Below are positions 8,191 through 17,816 of a DNA stretch of 64,000 bases, one piece after another. Location of the stretch: positions 1 to 64,000 of the forward strand of contig PEAA01000003.1 in the NCBI GenBank assembly GCA_002753275.1, read 5' to 3'. The notes under the pieces were generated by a model. That model did no database searches and was not told the origin of the DNA. It was given only the letters and a program-made list of their open reading frames with translations. How positions within the stretch are numbered: position 1 is the stretch's first letter; the number at the start of each line of letters is the position of its first letter. The translations under genes and the position numbers were made by a program. Source of the stretch: Zetaproteobacteria bacterium. GTDB lineage: Bacteria; Pseudomonadota; Zetaproteobacteria; Mariprofundales; Mariprofundaceae.

Positions 8191-9879
8191 ATGACACCGG
8201 TGATGATGACAATTTTGGTGCTTTGTTGCTATTTCCTTTTTTTTCGTTTTTATGCTAAAGGTCTTTTGGCACGAAAAGTTTTTCAGATCAATGATGCCGA
8301 GCCAACAGCGGCGCACCACATGCGTGATGATATTGATTATCTTCCGACCAATAAATATATCCTTTTTGGTCATCACTATGCTTCGATCGCCGGACTTGCA
8401 CCGATGCTTGGGCCTGCCATTGCGGTCATTTGGGGCTGGGTTCCTGCGCTGTTGTGGGTGGTGTTTGGTACCTTGTTAATAGGCGCTGTTCATGATTTTA
8501 CAGCACTGATTCTTTCTGCGCGCAACGGTGGTAAGAGTATGGGCTCGATTGCCAGTGATGTGATTGGACCGCGGACACGCTTGCTTTTTTTGTTGGTTAT
8601 TTTCTTTTTGGTTGCCTTGGCGATGGGTGTTTTTGTGTTGGTCATTTCGGGGTTGTTTGCGGCGCCGGATGCCGCCAATATTCCTGCAACAGCCCATCCG
8701 GAGGCAATTTTCCCTACCTATTCATTAATGTTGATCGCGATGGTGATTGGATTTTTTGTCTATAAAAAGAATTATCCGGTTTGGCTAATGATTGGCATTG
8801 GTTTTGTCTTGATGTTGATCACCACCTGGATGGGGCTCGATATGCCCATCACTGGTTTTGCCGCTTCCGATTGGACTTGGTCATTATTGATTTATGCCTT
8901 TATTGCTTCGGTGTTACCTGTTTGGTTGCTGTTGCAACCGCGAGATTTTCTTAATTCACTGTTGCTTTATTTGGCACTGATGATGATGTTGATTGGTTTT
9001 TTTATGCTCTCCCCTGATTGGGCAGCACCTGCGGTTAATGCCCATCCTGAAGGGGCCCCTCCCATTTTACCGTTCCTCTTTATTGTCATTGCGTGTGGCG
9101 CAGTTTCGGGTTTCCATGGCATTGTGGCGTCGGGAACGACGGCGAAACAGTTGGATAAAGAGAGTGATGCCCCTTTTGTTGGCTATGTGGGCATGATCGG
9201 TGAATCCCTTTTGGCACTTCTGGCGGTATTGGCGACAACTGCTGGCGCTTTTAGTAACCGTGGTGAATGGGAACATTTTTATGCGTCATGGGATCATGCG
9301 GTGGGGTTGCATCAGAAGCTGGGTGTATTTATTCAAGGTAATGCCAATTTTATCCATCAATTGGGTATCCCTTTAGATTATGCGGCGGCATTTATTAGTG
9401 TGGTTGTCGTCGGTTTTGCCATGACCTCTGTTGATACAGGAGCTCGCCTACTTCGTTATAATATTCAAGAGATTGGACAGACCCTTGGTGTGAAGTTGTT
9501 AGAAAATCGCTATATTTCAACCACGGTAGCGGTGGCAGCAATCGGTTTCTTTGCCTTTTTTGAAGTGAATGGCAAACCCGCTGGACTTTTTTTATGGACG
9601 CTTTTTGGAACGACCAATCAGGTCTTGGCGGGATTAACTTTGTTGACCGTTTCGATCTATCTCTACCGTAAACGGAAACCAATTTTATATACCATGTTAC
9701 CGATGTTGTTGGTGTTAGGGACGACGATTGCGGGAATGGTCATGGGCGTGATGGATGCCTATGCCTCATCACAATGGACGGTGGTCTTAGTGGGAGGTTC
9801 TATTTTGCTTTTGGCTTTATGGGTGTTGGTTGAAGGTGTATTGGTGATGCTTAAGCCAAGATTGGCCGAATCTGAGTAA
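8191..9879 (+). CDS. cstA: CstA-family carbon starvation protein / pyruvate-peptide transporter
   Basis: A 562-residue polytopic membrane protein with about 14-16 hydrophobic helices. The N-terminal CstA block is conserved: DDIDYLPTNKYILFGHHYASIAG-type sequence followed by GPAIAVIWGW and GAVHDF. CstA members import peptides or pyruvate, often with a two-component partner. The ATG at 8191 has GAGAGGAAAG upstream and is preferred to an earlier GTG/ATG-type start at 8176. Length is shorter than E. coli CstA (about 700) and matches the short CstA-like group. No kinase is adjacent. Substrate assignment is by family only. Confidence 0.9.
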   Translation: MTPVMMTILVLCCYFLFFRFYAKGLLARKVFQINDAEPTAAHHMRDDIDYLPTNKYILFGHHYASIAGLAPMLGPAIAVIWGWVPALLWVVFGTLLIGAVHDFTALILSARNGGKSMGSIASDVIGPRTRLLFLLVIFFLVALAMGVFVLVISGLFAAPDAANIPATAHPEAIFPTYSLMLIAMVIGFFVYKKNYPVWLMIGIGFVLMLITTWMGLDMPITGFAASDWTWSLLIYAFIASVLPVWLLLQPRDFLNSLLLYLALMMMLIGFFMLSPDWAAPAVNAHPEGAPPILPFLFIVIACGAVSGFHGIVASGTTAKQLDKESDAPFVGYVGMIGESLLALLAVLATTAGAFSNRGEWEHFYASWDHAVGLHQKLGVFIQGNANFIHQLGIPLDYAAAFISVVVVGFAMTSVDTGARLLRYNIQEIGQTLGVKLLENRYISTTVAVAAIGFFAFFEVNGKPAGLFLWTLFGTTNQVLAGLTLLTVSIYLYRKRKPILYTMLPMLLVLGTTIAGMVMGVMDAYASSQWTVVLVGGSILLLALWVLVEGVLVMLKPRLAESE

Positions 9880-9969
9880 GAAAGGACTTGATATTCAGTG
9901 TGTGGAATGAAATATTTGAGTCGAAACGATGATTTTAACGCTCGTTGTGAGCCACGGTAGGAGTAGACA

Positions 9970-11679
9970 ATGTTGATGAAAAAAGATCGTCAGGGTGTTG
10001 TCTTGACGCTGGCAGGGCAGATGGCGTTGATTGTAATTTTGGTCTTTATTATCGCTTTGGGAGGAAGTTCGATCTATTCGTATACAACGCAGCAAGATCG
10101 TGTACTCGAACGGGTGGAAGAGAATATCGACAACATGGCCAATTTCTATTTTGATGGCGTGAATACCATGATGCTCACAGGGGCAATGGATGAACGGGAA
10201 ATTTTAAAGACCAAGTTGCGTCAAGATCCAGCTGTAAAAGATGTGCGCGTGATTCGTGGTGATGCCGTGAATCAACAATATGGGCCTGGCCATTCGGATG
10301 AAGCCGCGATGGACAGTTGGGATGCTCAGGTTTTGCGTGATGGCCATGTGGTTCAACAGATAGAGGTGGTTGATGGCGATCGTATCTATACGATTATCAA
10401 ACCTTTTCGTGCCAGTGAAGATACCCGAGGGGTTAATTGTTTGAATTGTCATGATGTGGAAAGCGGTACCATTATGGGTGCTGTGCGGATCAGTTACTCG
10501 ATGGAGATGCTTGATAAACAGTTGGCAGCTGATCAAACAAAAACCATTTTGCTTTCAATCACGATGTTTTTTATCGGTATGATTATCTTTTTAACGATGA
10601 CGCAAAAAATGGTTATTAACGCGCTTTTGAAATTGGGGCAGATGGCACAGCAGATTGCCAATGGGGATATGAGTTTCTCTGCCAATTTGAAACGGCGTGA
10701 TGAATTGGGAGAGCTCTCAACAGCCATGGAAAAAATGCGCATTGCCATTCATCAGGGCAATCAAGAGCGCGAGGCGAGGGCGCTCAAAGAGCGCACCGAG
10801 TGGGAGCGGCAGCAGGGGTTGCAAAAGCGCAAGAATCAACTGATTTCTGTGTTTGAATCGGGTATTGGAAATTTGGTCGATACGGTTTCAAATTCAGCGG
10901 AATATGTGAAGGAGTCAGCATCAACATTGGCGGCCACTTCAGAAGAGTTGACCCATCAATCAGAGTCGGCATCGGAAGGGACAGAGCGCGGCGTTGCTCA
11001 TGTTGAATCGACGGCAGCAGCAACGGAAGAGATGAGTGCGACCATTGGTGATGTGACGCAGCGTGTGCAAGATGCGTTGAGAATTGCCGATGAAGCAGTG
11101 CAAGAGGCCAATCGAACCAATGAAATTGTAGGGCGCTTGGGGCGTGTGTCACAAGAAATTGGCACCGTGGTCAATACCATCAATGAGATTGCTGAGCAGA
11201 CCAATTTATTGGCGCTCAATGCTTCTATTGAAGCCGCGCGGGCAGGTGATGCTGGACGAGGATTTGCGGTGGTTGCCAATGAAGTGAAGGATTTGGCAAC
11301 GCAAACAGCCAAGGCTACGAGTGAAATTGAGGGGCAAGTGAATGGAATGCAGTCGGAGAGTAAGTCTGCTATTCAAGCGCTGGAGCGTGTTGCCGAAATT
11401 ATTTCACGCATCAATGAGCATACCAAAAATGTTGCCTTCGCGATGGATCAACAAGCGGAGGCTGTTGCTGAGATTTCACATGGGGCGCAGTTGGCGAGCC
11501 AAGGGATGGGCGAAGTGCAAGAAGCGATTGGCGATGTCTCTTCGGCAGCAAAGGAGACTTCGCGCATGTCTGGTGAAATGTTAAATGCTTCGGAGGCGTT
11601 ACAGACTGTGGTGATGGATCAGCGTAAAGTTGTCGATCAATTTTTGCTAGGATTGCATCAAGTAGATGAGCAGGTGTAA
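9970..11679 (+). CDS. methyl-accepting chemotaxis protein with periplasmic haem (Tll0287-like) sensor domain
   Basis: 569 residues. TM1 (about 12-38), a periplasmic domain containing a c-type haem motif CLNCH (C157, C160, H161), TM2 (about 185-212), a HAMP region ([13 protein letters not shown]), and a methyl-accepting domain with the tip sequence [19 protein letters not shown]. The sensor resembles the DUF3365/Tll0287 haem domain, so the signal is probably redox state, oxygen or NO; this is inference. AGGAG lies 6 bases before the ATG. The receptor lacks a C-terminal CheR-docking pentapeptide. It is followed 18 bases later by sucA, perhaps by chance rather than shared function. Confidence 0.9.
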   Translation: MLMKKDRQGVVLTLAGQMALIVILVFIIALGGSSIYSYTTQQDRVLERVEENIDNMANFYFDGVNTMMLTGAMDEREILKTKLRQDPAVKDVRVIRGDAVNQQYGPGHSDEAAMDSWDAQVLRDGHVVQQIEVVDGDRIYTIIKPFRASEDTRGVNCLNCHDVESGTIMGAVRISYSMEMLDKQLAADQTKTILLSITMFFIGMIIFLTMTQKMVINALLKLGQMAQQIANGDMSFSANLKRRDELGELSTAMEKMRIAIHQGNQEREARALKERTEWERQQGLQKRKNQLISVFESGIGNLVDTVSNSAEYVKESASTLAATSEELTHQSESASEGTERGVAHVESTAAATEEMSATIGDVTQRVQDALRIADEAVQEANRTNEIVGRLGRVSQEIGTVVNTINEIAEQTNLLALNASIEAARAGDAGRGFAVVANEVKDLATQTAKATSEIEGQVNGMQSESKSAIQALERVAEIISRINEHTKNVAFAMDQQAEAVAEISHGAQLASQGMGEVQEAIGDVSSAAKETSRMSGEMLNASEALQTVVMDQRKVVDQFLLGLHQVDEQV

Positions 11680-11697
11680 CGGTTAAGGACTTTTTCA

Positions 11698-14493
11698 ATG
11701 GATGATGGGATGATCTCGTTGGCCCAGATGCAATGGCTGGAACTTTATGGTGCCGATGCCAGTGGATGTGGTGATGTACCATTTGAGCAAGAGGATTCCG
11801 ATGGAGCCTTGCTCCATCGCCATGCAGAAATGCAACAACTTATGCGTCGACAGTTCAGGATGGGGAGAGAGTCTTGTCGCCATGATCAAAGTGAGATTGC
11901 ATCCTCTAATGATCATGTTATCGCCAATGTCGAGTATCCTTCGCGAGTTCTCTATCTGATCCATGCCTACCGTATGCATGGGCATAGGCATGCCGACCTT
12001 GATCCATTGAAATTAAGCAGTAATGATCGCTCGATCGTGGCCGATTTGGCACTGCGTTACTATGGGCTGACAGACGATGATTTGGGTCGTATTTTCCCGA
12101 CAGGGGATTTACATGCACCGCCGCAAATGCCATTGCGTGATATCTTGTCCATTTTACAAGAGACCTATTGTGGTCATATAGCCCCCGAATTGATGCATAT
12201 TTCAGATACAGCGCGTCGGGTTTGGTTGCAAGAAAAGTTGGAATCTGTGCGCTCCAAAGCAAATTTTTCTGCAGATAAAAAGAAGAAGATTTTAGAAAAA
12301 ATTATGAAGGCGGAAGAGTTTGAGCGTTTTTTGCATACCCGCTACGCTGGGCAAAAACGATTTTCCCTTGAGGGGGGAGAGAGCGTCATCCCAATGCTCG
12401 ATCACTTGATTGATGAAGCGGCTGAAAAGGGGGTCGAAGAGCTTATTTTTGGGATGGCTCATCGCGGTCGTTTGAATGTTCTTGCTAATATTATGGGCAA
12501 ACCTATCTCGGATATCTTTGCAGAGTTTGAGGGGATCTACTACTCCGATGCAAGTGAAGGTGCTGGTGATGTGAAATACCATTTGGGTTGTTCAACCGAT
12601 GTGGTGACCCGAACAGGAAATATTCATCTCTCATTGGCCTTTAATCCTTCGCATCTTGAGGCGATTACGCCAGTGATTCTTGGTAGTATTCGTGCGCGGC
12701 AGTGTCGTCGTAAAGATAAAGCGAGACGCAAGGTGATGGGGGTACTGCTGCATGGTGATGCCGCTTTCGCAGGGCAGGGAATTGTTGCCGAATCACTCAA
12801 TTTAAGTGAGCTGTCAGGTTACAAAACGGGTGGCACGATTCATGTGGTCATTAATAATCAGATCGGTTTTACCACCAATCCATACAATGCACGCTCCACA
12901 CTTTATTGCACCGATATTGCTAAAATGGTGCAAGCACCGATCTTGCATGTCAATGGTGATGATCCTGAAGCGTGTTGTTTGGCTATGGATCTGGCGATGG
13001 AGTATCGGATTCGTTTTCGCTCGGATGTGGTGATTGATCTCGTCTGTTATCGCCGTCATGGGCATAATGAGGCGGATGCCCCAGAAATTACTCAGCCGCT
13101 CATGTATCAAACAATTGCCCTCCATCCTACACTCTATCAGCTCTATCGTGATAACTTGCTGAAGCAAGGGGTTGTAACCGATGCGGAGGTGGATGAGGCC
13201 GTTGCACAGTATCGTCTATGTATGACGCGTATGAAAGAAGAACAGAGTGGAAAATCTCCATCGAGACCCAATAGCCTGCGTGGCCGCTGGCATGGCTTTA
13301 CCCATATCGGAGCAGAGGAGCCGACGACGACGGTTGCAGCGGATACTTTGCAGTCACTGGCAGAGCAGGTTTATACCTTTCCCGAGGGGTTCACACTCTC
13401 GCGTCAGGTGTCGAAAATTTTCATGCAGCGGATTGAGATGATGCGGGGAGATACGGAGATTGACTGGGGATGTGCGGAAGCGATGGCGTACGCTTCTTTG
13501 GTGCAGGAAGGGGGCTGGGTGCGCATTTCGGGGCAAGATAGTGGCCGAGGGACTTTTGCCCATCGTCATGCCATTGTTTATGATCAAAAGACGGGACGGG
13601 GGTTAATGCCCATTCGTAAGGTGGAAAATGGACCATTATCACACTTTATCGTCATTGATAGCATGCTTTCAGAAGCGGCAGTGATGGCTTTTGAATACGG
13701 TTATTCAATTGCAGAGCCAAGGGCCTTGGTTATTTGGGAAGCGCAGTTTGGTGATTTTGCCAACAATGCACAGGTGATTATCGATCAGTTTATTACTTCA
13801 GGAGAGTCGAAATGGCGTAGGATGTCGGGGCTCGTTTTGTGGCTGCCGCATGGTTATGAGGGGCAAGGGGGGGAGCACTCTTCAGCGCGATTGGAGCGTT
13901 TTTTACAGCTGGCCGCAGAAGATAATATTCAAGTTGTTAATCCAACCACGCCAGCGCAATTGTTCCATCTGCTGCGTCGGCAATATCTGATCAAAACCCG
14001 CAAGCCATTAATTCTCTTTTCACCTAAAAGTTTGTTACGAAAGCGGTTGACCTTCTCATCATTGGTTGATTTAACCTCGGGCGGTTTTCAGCCATTGCTT
14101 GCGGAAAGCTTGCCCGCTGTCGTTGTTGCCAATGTGCAGCGGGTATTGCTCTGTTCAGGGAAGGTCTATTATGATCTTTTTGAGGCGCGTGAAATATTGA
14201 AACGCTATGAAGTTGCGATTGTTCGCATTGAATCGCTCTACCCGTTTCCAAAAACGATGTTGATTCAAGAGATGGCGAAATATCATGCCACAACCAAGGT
14301 CTTATGGGTGCAAGAAGAGCCTGAGAATCAAGGAGCGTGGTATCAAATCAAGCACCATCTCAAGCGCTCGCTGCTGCCGACGCAGAAATTGTACCATATC
14401 AGTCGCGCTGCGCTTGCTGCCCCAGCATCGGGCTCATCAAAACGACATGCCATGGAGCAACAGTTGTTGTTAGATCGTGCACTGACTTTGTAA
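11698..14493 (+). CDS. sucA: 2-oxoglutarate dehydrogenase E1 component
   Basis: A 931-residue thiamine-diphosphate enzyme that decarboxylates 2-oxoglutarate and passes the succinyl group to the E2 lipoyl domain. The N-terminal LIHAYRMHGHRHADLDPL segment, the thiamine-diphosphate block GMAHRGRLNVLANIMGK, GDAAFAGQGIVAESLN, INNQIGFTTNP and GHNEADAP are intact, as is the C-terminal QEEPENQGAW. AAGGA precedes the ATG. Usually sucB follows sucA; here a terminator follows directly and no E2 or E3 gene is in the window, so the complex must be completed from elsewhere. Confidence 0.96.
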   Translation: MDDGMISLAQMQWLELYGADASGCGDVPFEQEDSDGALLHRHAEMQQLMRRQFRMGRESCRHDQSEIASSNDHVIANVEYPSRVLYLIHAYRMHGHRHADLDPLKLSSNDRSIVADLALRYYGLTDDDLGRIFPTGDLHAPPQMPLRDILSILQETYCGHIAPELMHISDTARRVWLQEKLESVRSKANFSADKKKKILEKIMKAEEFERFLHTRYAGQKRFSLEGGESVIPMLDHLIDEAAEKGVEELIFGMAHRGRLNVLANIMGKPISDIFAEFEGIYYSDASEGAGDVKYHLGCSTDVVTRTGNIHLSLAFNPSHLEAITPVILGSIRARQCRRKDKARRKVMGVLLHGDAAFAGQGIVAESLNLSELSGYKTGGTIHVVINNQIGFTTNPYNARSTLYCTDIAKMVQAPILHVNGDDPEACCLAMDLAMEYRIRFRSDVVIDLVCYRRHGHNEADAPEITQPLMYQTIALHPTLYQLYRDNLLKQGVVTDAEVDEAVAQYRLCMTRMKEEQSGKSPSRPNSLRGRWHGFTHIGAEEPTTTVAADTLQSLAEQVYTFPEGFTLSRQVSKIFMQRIEMMRGDTEIDWGCAEAMAYASLVQEGGWVRISGQDSGRGTFAHRHAIVYDQKTGRGLMPIRKVENGPLSHFIVIDSMLSEAAVMAFEYGYSIAEPRALVIWEAQFGDFANNAQVIIDQFITSGESKWRRMSGLVLWLPHGYEGQGGEHSSARLERFLQLAAEDNIQVVNPTTPAQLFHLLRRQYLIKTRKPLILFSPKSLLRKRLTFSSLVDLTSGGFQPLLAESLPAVVVANVQRVLLCSGKVYYDLFEAREILKRYEVAIVRIESLYPFPKTMLIQEMAKYHATTKVLWVQEEPENQGAWYQIKHHLKRSLLPTQKLYHISRAALAAPASGSSKRHAMEQQLLLDRALTL

Positions 14494-14502
14494 AGTCTCA
14501 AT

Positions 14503-14538
14503 AAAAAAACCGCACTATATTGGTATAGCGCGGTTTTT
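14503..14538. terminator. bidirectional intrinsic terminator between sucA and mamC
   Basis: An A-run, the stem ACCGCACTATA / TATAGCGCGGT (one mismatch) with a short loop, then TTTTT. It sits between convergent sucA and the mamC-like gene, and reads as a terminator on either strand. Confidence 0.85.
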
Positions 14539-14569
14539 AAAATGGGGTTCGATGCTTTAAATCTGTTGC

Positions 14570-14986
14570 TTATGCAGCAGAAGGTGTTGCAACATGCGGG
14601 TGTTCATCATGGGCATCAATCATTGCATCGGCAAGCCCTTCAACTGTTTCTAAGTGATTCTCTTCTTCAGGCTCTTCTTCAGTAGGGATCATATCCATGG
14701 CATAATCCCATGCATATTTTGCCCCTGCAGCCGCAGCCAAGGCTGTAATTACAGAGATCGTTAAACCACCACCAACCACGCCGACAGCAGCAGCGCTGAT
14801 GGCTGTCGCGATTCCAGCTCCAGCTGCTTCTTTACCTACATCTTTACCCGCTTCTTCAAGTGTAACCTTGCCATTACGGAAATCTTTATAATTTTTTGCA
14901 GCTGCCGCAGATCCACCAACAATCGCACCCAAGGCCCCCATGCCCGTTGTTGATGATGCTAAAAAAGGTCCAAGTTGAAATGCCAT
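14570..14986 (-). CDS. mamC: MamC/Mms13-like magnetosome membrane protein
   Basis: A 138-residue protein with two hydrophobic, Gly/Ala-rich helices (about 14-31 and 55-88) joined by a short charged loop. It matches MamC/Mms13 along its length: N-terminal LGPFLASSTTGMGALGA, GGSAAAAKN, the loop block TLEEAGKDVGKE, then GAGIATAISA, VVGGGLTISV and the diagnostic KYAWD. The loop of known MamC proteins binds magnetite through an acidic pair; E45 and D49 occupy the matching places. The C-terminal tail is very acidic (EEEPEEENH). MamC is an abundant magnetosome-membrane protein that affects crystal size. AAGGAG lies 6 bases before the ATG. It is downstream of aspC by 77 bases, with no other magnetosome gene in the window. 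Homology is seen; a magnetotactic host is inferred. Confidence 0.85.
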   Translation of the reverse strand: MAFQLGPFLASSTTGMGALGAIVGGSAAAAKNYKDFRNGKVTLEEAGKDVGKEAAGAGIATAISAAAVGVVGGGLTISVITALAAAAGAKYAWDYAMDMIPTEEEPEEENHLETVEGLADAMIDAHDEHPHVATPSAA

Positions 14987-15063
14987 GTTTTGCTCCTTAA
15001 CGCGAAATTGATCGAGACTTTAACAATCTGAGAATAAAATTAAACTGCTAATTTAATGAGGTT

Positions 15064-16269
15064 TTAATCGATAAGTGATCGGACAGCAAGATCAATGCGA
15101 TCCATCGCATCTTCGATGGTTTCTTGCGCAACAGCATAGGAGATTCGTAAGTGACCAGGTGCGCCAAACTCAGTGCCAGGAACCAAGGCGACGCCCGCCT
15201 CTTCAAGCAACCATGCACAGACATCAATATCACTGTTTAGCGAGAGACCGTTGCTGCATTTTTTACCAAGCCATGCGGCGATCGATGGAAAGAGGTAGAA
15301 GGCACCATCAGGCACCATGCAGTTGACACCTTTAATTTGATTGAGGCGATGAACCAACCAAGTGCGCCGTGTTTCGTAAGTGTGAACCATTGCATCAAGG
15401 GCATCCGTAGGGCCTGTGAGTGCGGCAAGTGCTGCTTTTTGTGAGATAGAACATGGGTTTGATGTGCTTTGACTTTGCGCTTTGGCCATTGATTGAATGA
15501 GATGGCGCGGTCCCGCACAATAACCGATGCGCCAGCCTGTCATGCAATAGGCTTTTGAAACACCATTGAGGGTGATGGTTCGCTCTTTTAGGTCAGGGTT
15601 TACTTGTGCAAAGGTGAAAAATGCTTTGCCATCAAAGAGAATTTTCTCATACATATCATCGGTGGCGATGGCTACATTAGGATAATCGCGTAACACTTCG
15701 CCAAGTGCGCGTAGCTCATGCTCGCTGTAAGCCATTCCGGTTGGGTTCGATGGCGAGTTGATAATGACCAAGCGTGTGCGCTCGGTCAGGGAATTTTTTA
15801 ATTGTGCAGCGGAGAGTTTGAATTGATCTTCGGCCGAGGTTGGCACAATCACAGGAACCCCTTCAACCAGTTGCACCATGTCTGGGTATGATACCCAGTA
15901 AGGCGCGGGGATGATCACTTCATCGCCTGTATTGATGATGGCAACCAAAAGGTTGTAAATACACTGTTTGCCACCACTTGATACCAGAATATCATTGATA
16001 TCATAATCGAGATGGTGATCGGTTTTGAATTTATTAACAATCGCTTGCCGAAGCTCAGGGATGCCATTCACAGCCGTGTAGCGCGTAAAACCATCTTCAA
16101 TAGCAGTGATTGCTGCTTTTGCTGCATGCACGGGGGTATCGAAGTCGGGTTCACCCACAGAGAGGGAAATGATATCGCGCCCTTGTGCTCTCAATTCAGC
16201 AGCTTTCGCCGTGATGGTTAAGGTTGCTGAGGGTTTAATTTGCTGGATTCGTTTTGATAGGGCGATCAT
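15064..16269 (-). CDS. aspC: class I aspartate/aromatic aminotransferase
   Basis: A 401-residue PLP enzyme of the fold-type I aminotransferase class, subgroup I-gamma (AspC/AAT of thermophile and alphaproteobacterial type). Seen: the LSVGEPDFDTP substrate-binding start, NSPSNPTG, DDMYEKI, and the PLP lysine in NGVSKAYCMTGWR (K239). It exchanges amino groups between aspartate and 2-oxoglutarate; some relatives also accept prephenate. It begins 15 bases after bamD, in the rne-rluD-pgeF-bamD-aspC series. Exact substrate range is not readable. Confidence 0.93.
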   Translation of the reverse strand: MIALSKRIQQIKPSATLTITAKAAELRAQGRDIISLSVGEPDFDTPVHAAKAAITAIEDGFTRYTAVNGIPELRQAIVNKFKTDHHLDYDINDILVSSGGKQCIYNLLVAIINTGDEVIIPAPYWVSYPDMVQLVEGVPVIVPTSAEDQFKLSAAQLKNSLTERTRLVIINSPSNPTGMAYSEHELRALGEVLRDYPNVAIATDDMYEKILFDGKAFFTFAQVNPDLKERTITLNGVSKAYCMTGWRIGYCAGPRHLIQSMAKAQSQSTSNPCSISQKAALAALTGPTDALDAMVHTYETRRTWLVHRLNQIKGVNCMVPDGAFYLFPSIAAWLGKKCSNGLSLNSDIDVCAWLLEEAGVALVPGTEFGAPGHLRISYAVAQETIEDAMDRIDLAVRSLID

Positions 16270-16284
16270 GGTTGCTCCTGCGAT

Positions 16285-17022
16285 TTATTGAAATTGAGCC
16301 GCTTGTTTACTCCAATTTCCATTGGGGTAGTTGTGGATCAATAAGATAGCGGTGTCACGCGCACAGCTATGTACGCCGAGATTGTCATAAGCGGTTGCGA
16401 GCAAAAAAAGCGCCTCTTCAATCGAGGGCGTTGTTTGATAGTTTTCAAGTACGGTTTGGAAGTGGTTGATTGCAGCAATGTACTCTTTGTGGTCAAAGTA
16501 AAACTTGCCAATAATGAGTTCATGTTCAGCAAGCTGATTGTAGAGATGCTGTAATCGTTTTTTGGCATCGAGAGCATATTCACTCTGGGGAAAGTCTTTA
16601 AGCAGTTGCTCAAAAGCTTCAATGGCTTTCTGGGTTGGTTCCTGATCGTTGGTTGATGGATTGGTTTGCTTTTGATGGCTCATCGCCAGCATGTATTGCG
16701 CATAATCTTTTTGCGAGTGGTAAGGGTGATTACTAATAAATTGTGTGGCCAGTGTTTCACTTAAAATATGTTCACCACCCTCATACGCAGCATAAATCCG
16801 TAGCAGTTCTGCTGAGATGGTGTATTGACTGTAGGGATGTTTGGCGGAGAAGTCGGCAAGAAAAAGGTTGGCTCGTGAAAAGTTGTTGCTGGCGATCAAC
16901 TCTTTGGCTTTGAGGTAATCAAGTTTTGCCGATTCAGAGGGGGGAATGTTTTTTGTGCTGCATGAAAAAAGTAACAAGGTCATCATGCAGAGGGTCAGAA
17001 TGGATGGTATTGAAAATTGCAT
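16285..17022 (-). CDS. bamD: outer membrane assembly lipoprotein BamD
   Basis: A 245-residue lipoprotein with a signal peptide ending at LLFSC (Cys about 21) and five TPR-like helical pairs, e.g. AIEAFEQLLKDFPQSEYALDA and LFLATAYDNLG-type repeats. HPYSQYTISAELL matches the conserved BamD substrate-facing segment. BamD is the essential partner of BamA in inserting outer-membrane beta-barrels. It lies 9 bases after pgeF and 15 before aspC, thus part of a co-directional operon. Confidence 0.9.
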   Translation of the reverse strand: MQFSIPSILTLCMMTLLLFSCSTKNIPPSESAKLDYLKAKELIASNNFSRANLFLADFSAKHPYSQYTISAELLRIYAAYEGGEHILSETLATQFISNHPYHSQKDYAQYMLAMSHQKQTNPSTNDQEPTQKAIEAFEQLLKDFPQSEYALDAKKRLQHLYNQLAEHELIIGKFYFDHKEYIAAINHFQTVLENYQTTPSIEEALFLLATAYDNLGVHSCARDTAILLIHNYPNGNWSKQAAQFQ

Positions 17023-17031
17023 GGCGATATC

Positions 17032-17799
17032 TTAGATGAGAGTGTGCTTGGCTACAATCGAAAGGTGGCGCCCTGCATCAAACTGATCACGACGATGTGA
17101 AAAATAGAGCTCGGGTTGGCAATGGGTGCAGCCTGAAATGATTTCAATATGCTCATTGAGAACGCCTATATCAAGCAGTTGATGTTGGTTGATCTCTTTT
17201 AAATCGGCACGAAGTGGCTGTATGAGTGGTAAGGGGAGGTCGCATGTTTTATAAAGTTGATTGGCAATAGGGAGATTCACTTCAAAACAACATGCTTCAA
17301 TACAAGGTCCAAAGCTGGCAATGATATTTTCAGCAGTGCATCCATTGGCAAGCATCTCATCAACGGCAACTTTAACAATTTGATTGGCGGTGCCTTTCCA
17401 GCCTGCATGAACAGCGGCGATGATGCCGCGCTGCACATCAGCGAGCATAATGGGAAGACAGTCGGCCGTGCGGATCGCTAGTGGGGTATCTTCGTGTTGA
17501 CTTAATAAGATATCGGCAGGGATATTGTGATATTCACCTGGGCCTTCGCACCAAAGTGAATGGGTGTCATGTACCTGTTTGGCTTGATGGGGCTGGGTGG
17601 GTAATGATGACCAACGCATCAACTGTAGAAGATTGTATTGCAGATTGTAGGGATCATCACCCACTTCTGTTGAAAAGTTTAAACTATTGAATGGCTTGGG
17701 GCTGATGCCGCCACGACGGGTGCTAAAAATTGCCATAAAACCATGTTTGTTAAAGAGTTCGGATTGTAATATGCGTGATTGAATGAGCGGTTTTTTCAT
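17032..17799 (-). CDS. pgeF: peptidoglycan editing factor / purine nucleoside phosphorylase (YfiH family)
   Basis: A 255-residue member of the YfiH/laccase-domain family. The metal-site motifs are intact: the QVH-type segment (AKQVHDTHSL), ADCLPIML, AVHAGWKGT and GPCIEACCFEV. Bacterial relatives act on purine nucleosides; the E. coli protein also keeps wrong residues out of peptidoglycan precursors. Its place right behind rluD and before bamD is a common proteobacterial arrangement. Confidence 0.92.
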   Translation of the reverse strand: MKKPLIQSRILQSELFNKHGFMAIFSTRRGGISPKPFNSLNFSTEVGDDPYNLQYNLLQLMRWSSLPTQPHQAKQVHDTHSLWCEGPGEYHNIPADILLSQHEDTPLAIRTADCLPIMLADVQRGIIAAVHAGWKGTANQIVKVAVDEMLANGCTAENIIASFGPCIEACCFEVNLPIANQLYKTCDLPLPLIQPLRADLKEINQHQLLDIGVLNEHIEIISGCTHCQPELYFSHRRDQFDAGRHLSIVAKHTLI

Positions 17800-17816
17800 C
17801 GAGATAGGTGCCTCTT

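Noticed and set aside
14494-17022. A hidden magnetosome gene island around mamC
   Set aside because: The neighbours sucA, aspC and bamD are ordinary housekeeping genes, and no other mam or mms motif was found in the window.
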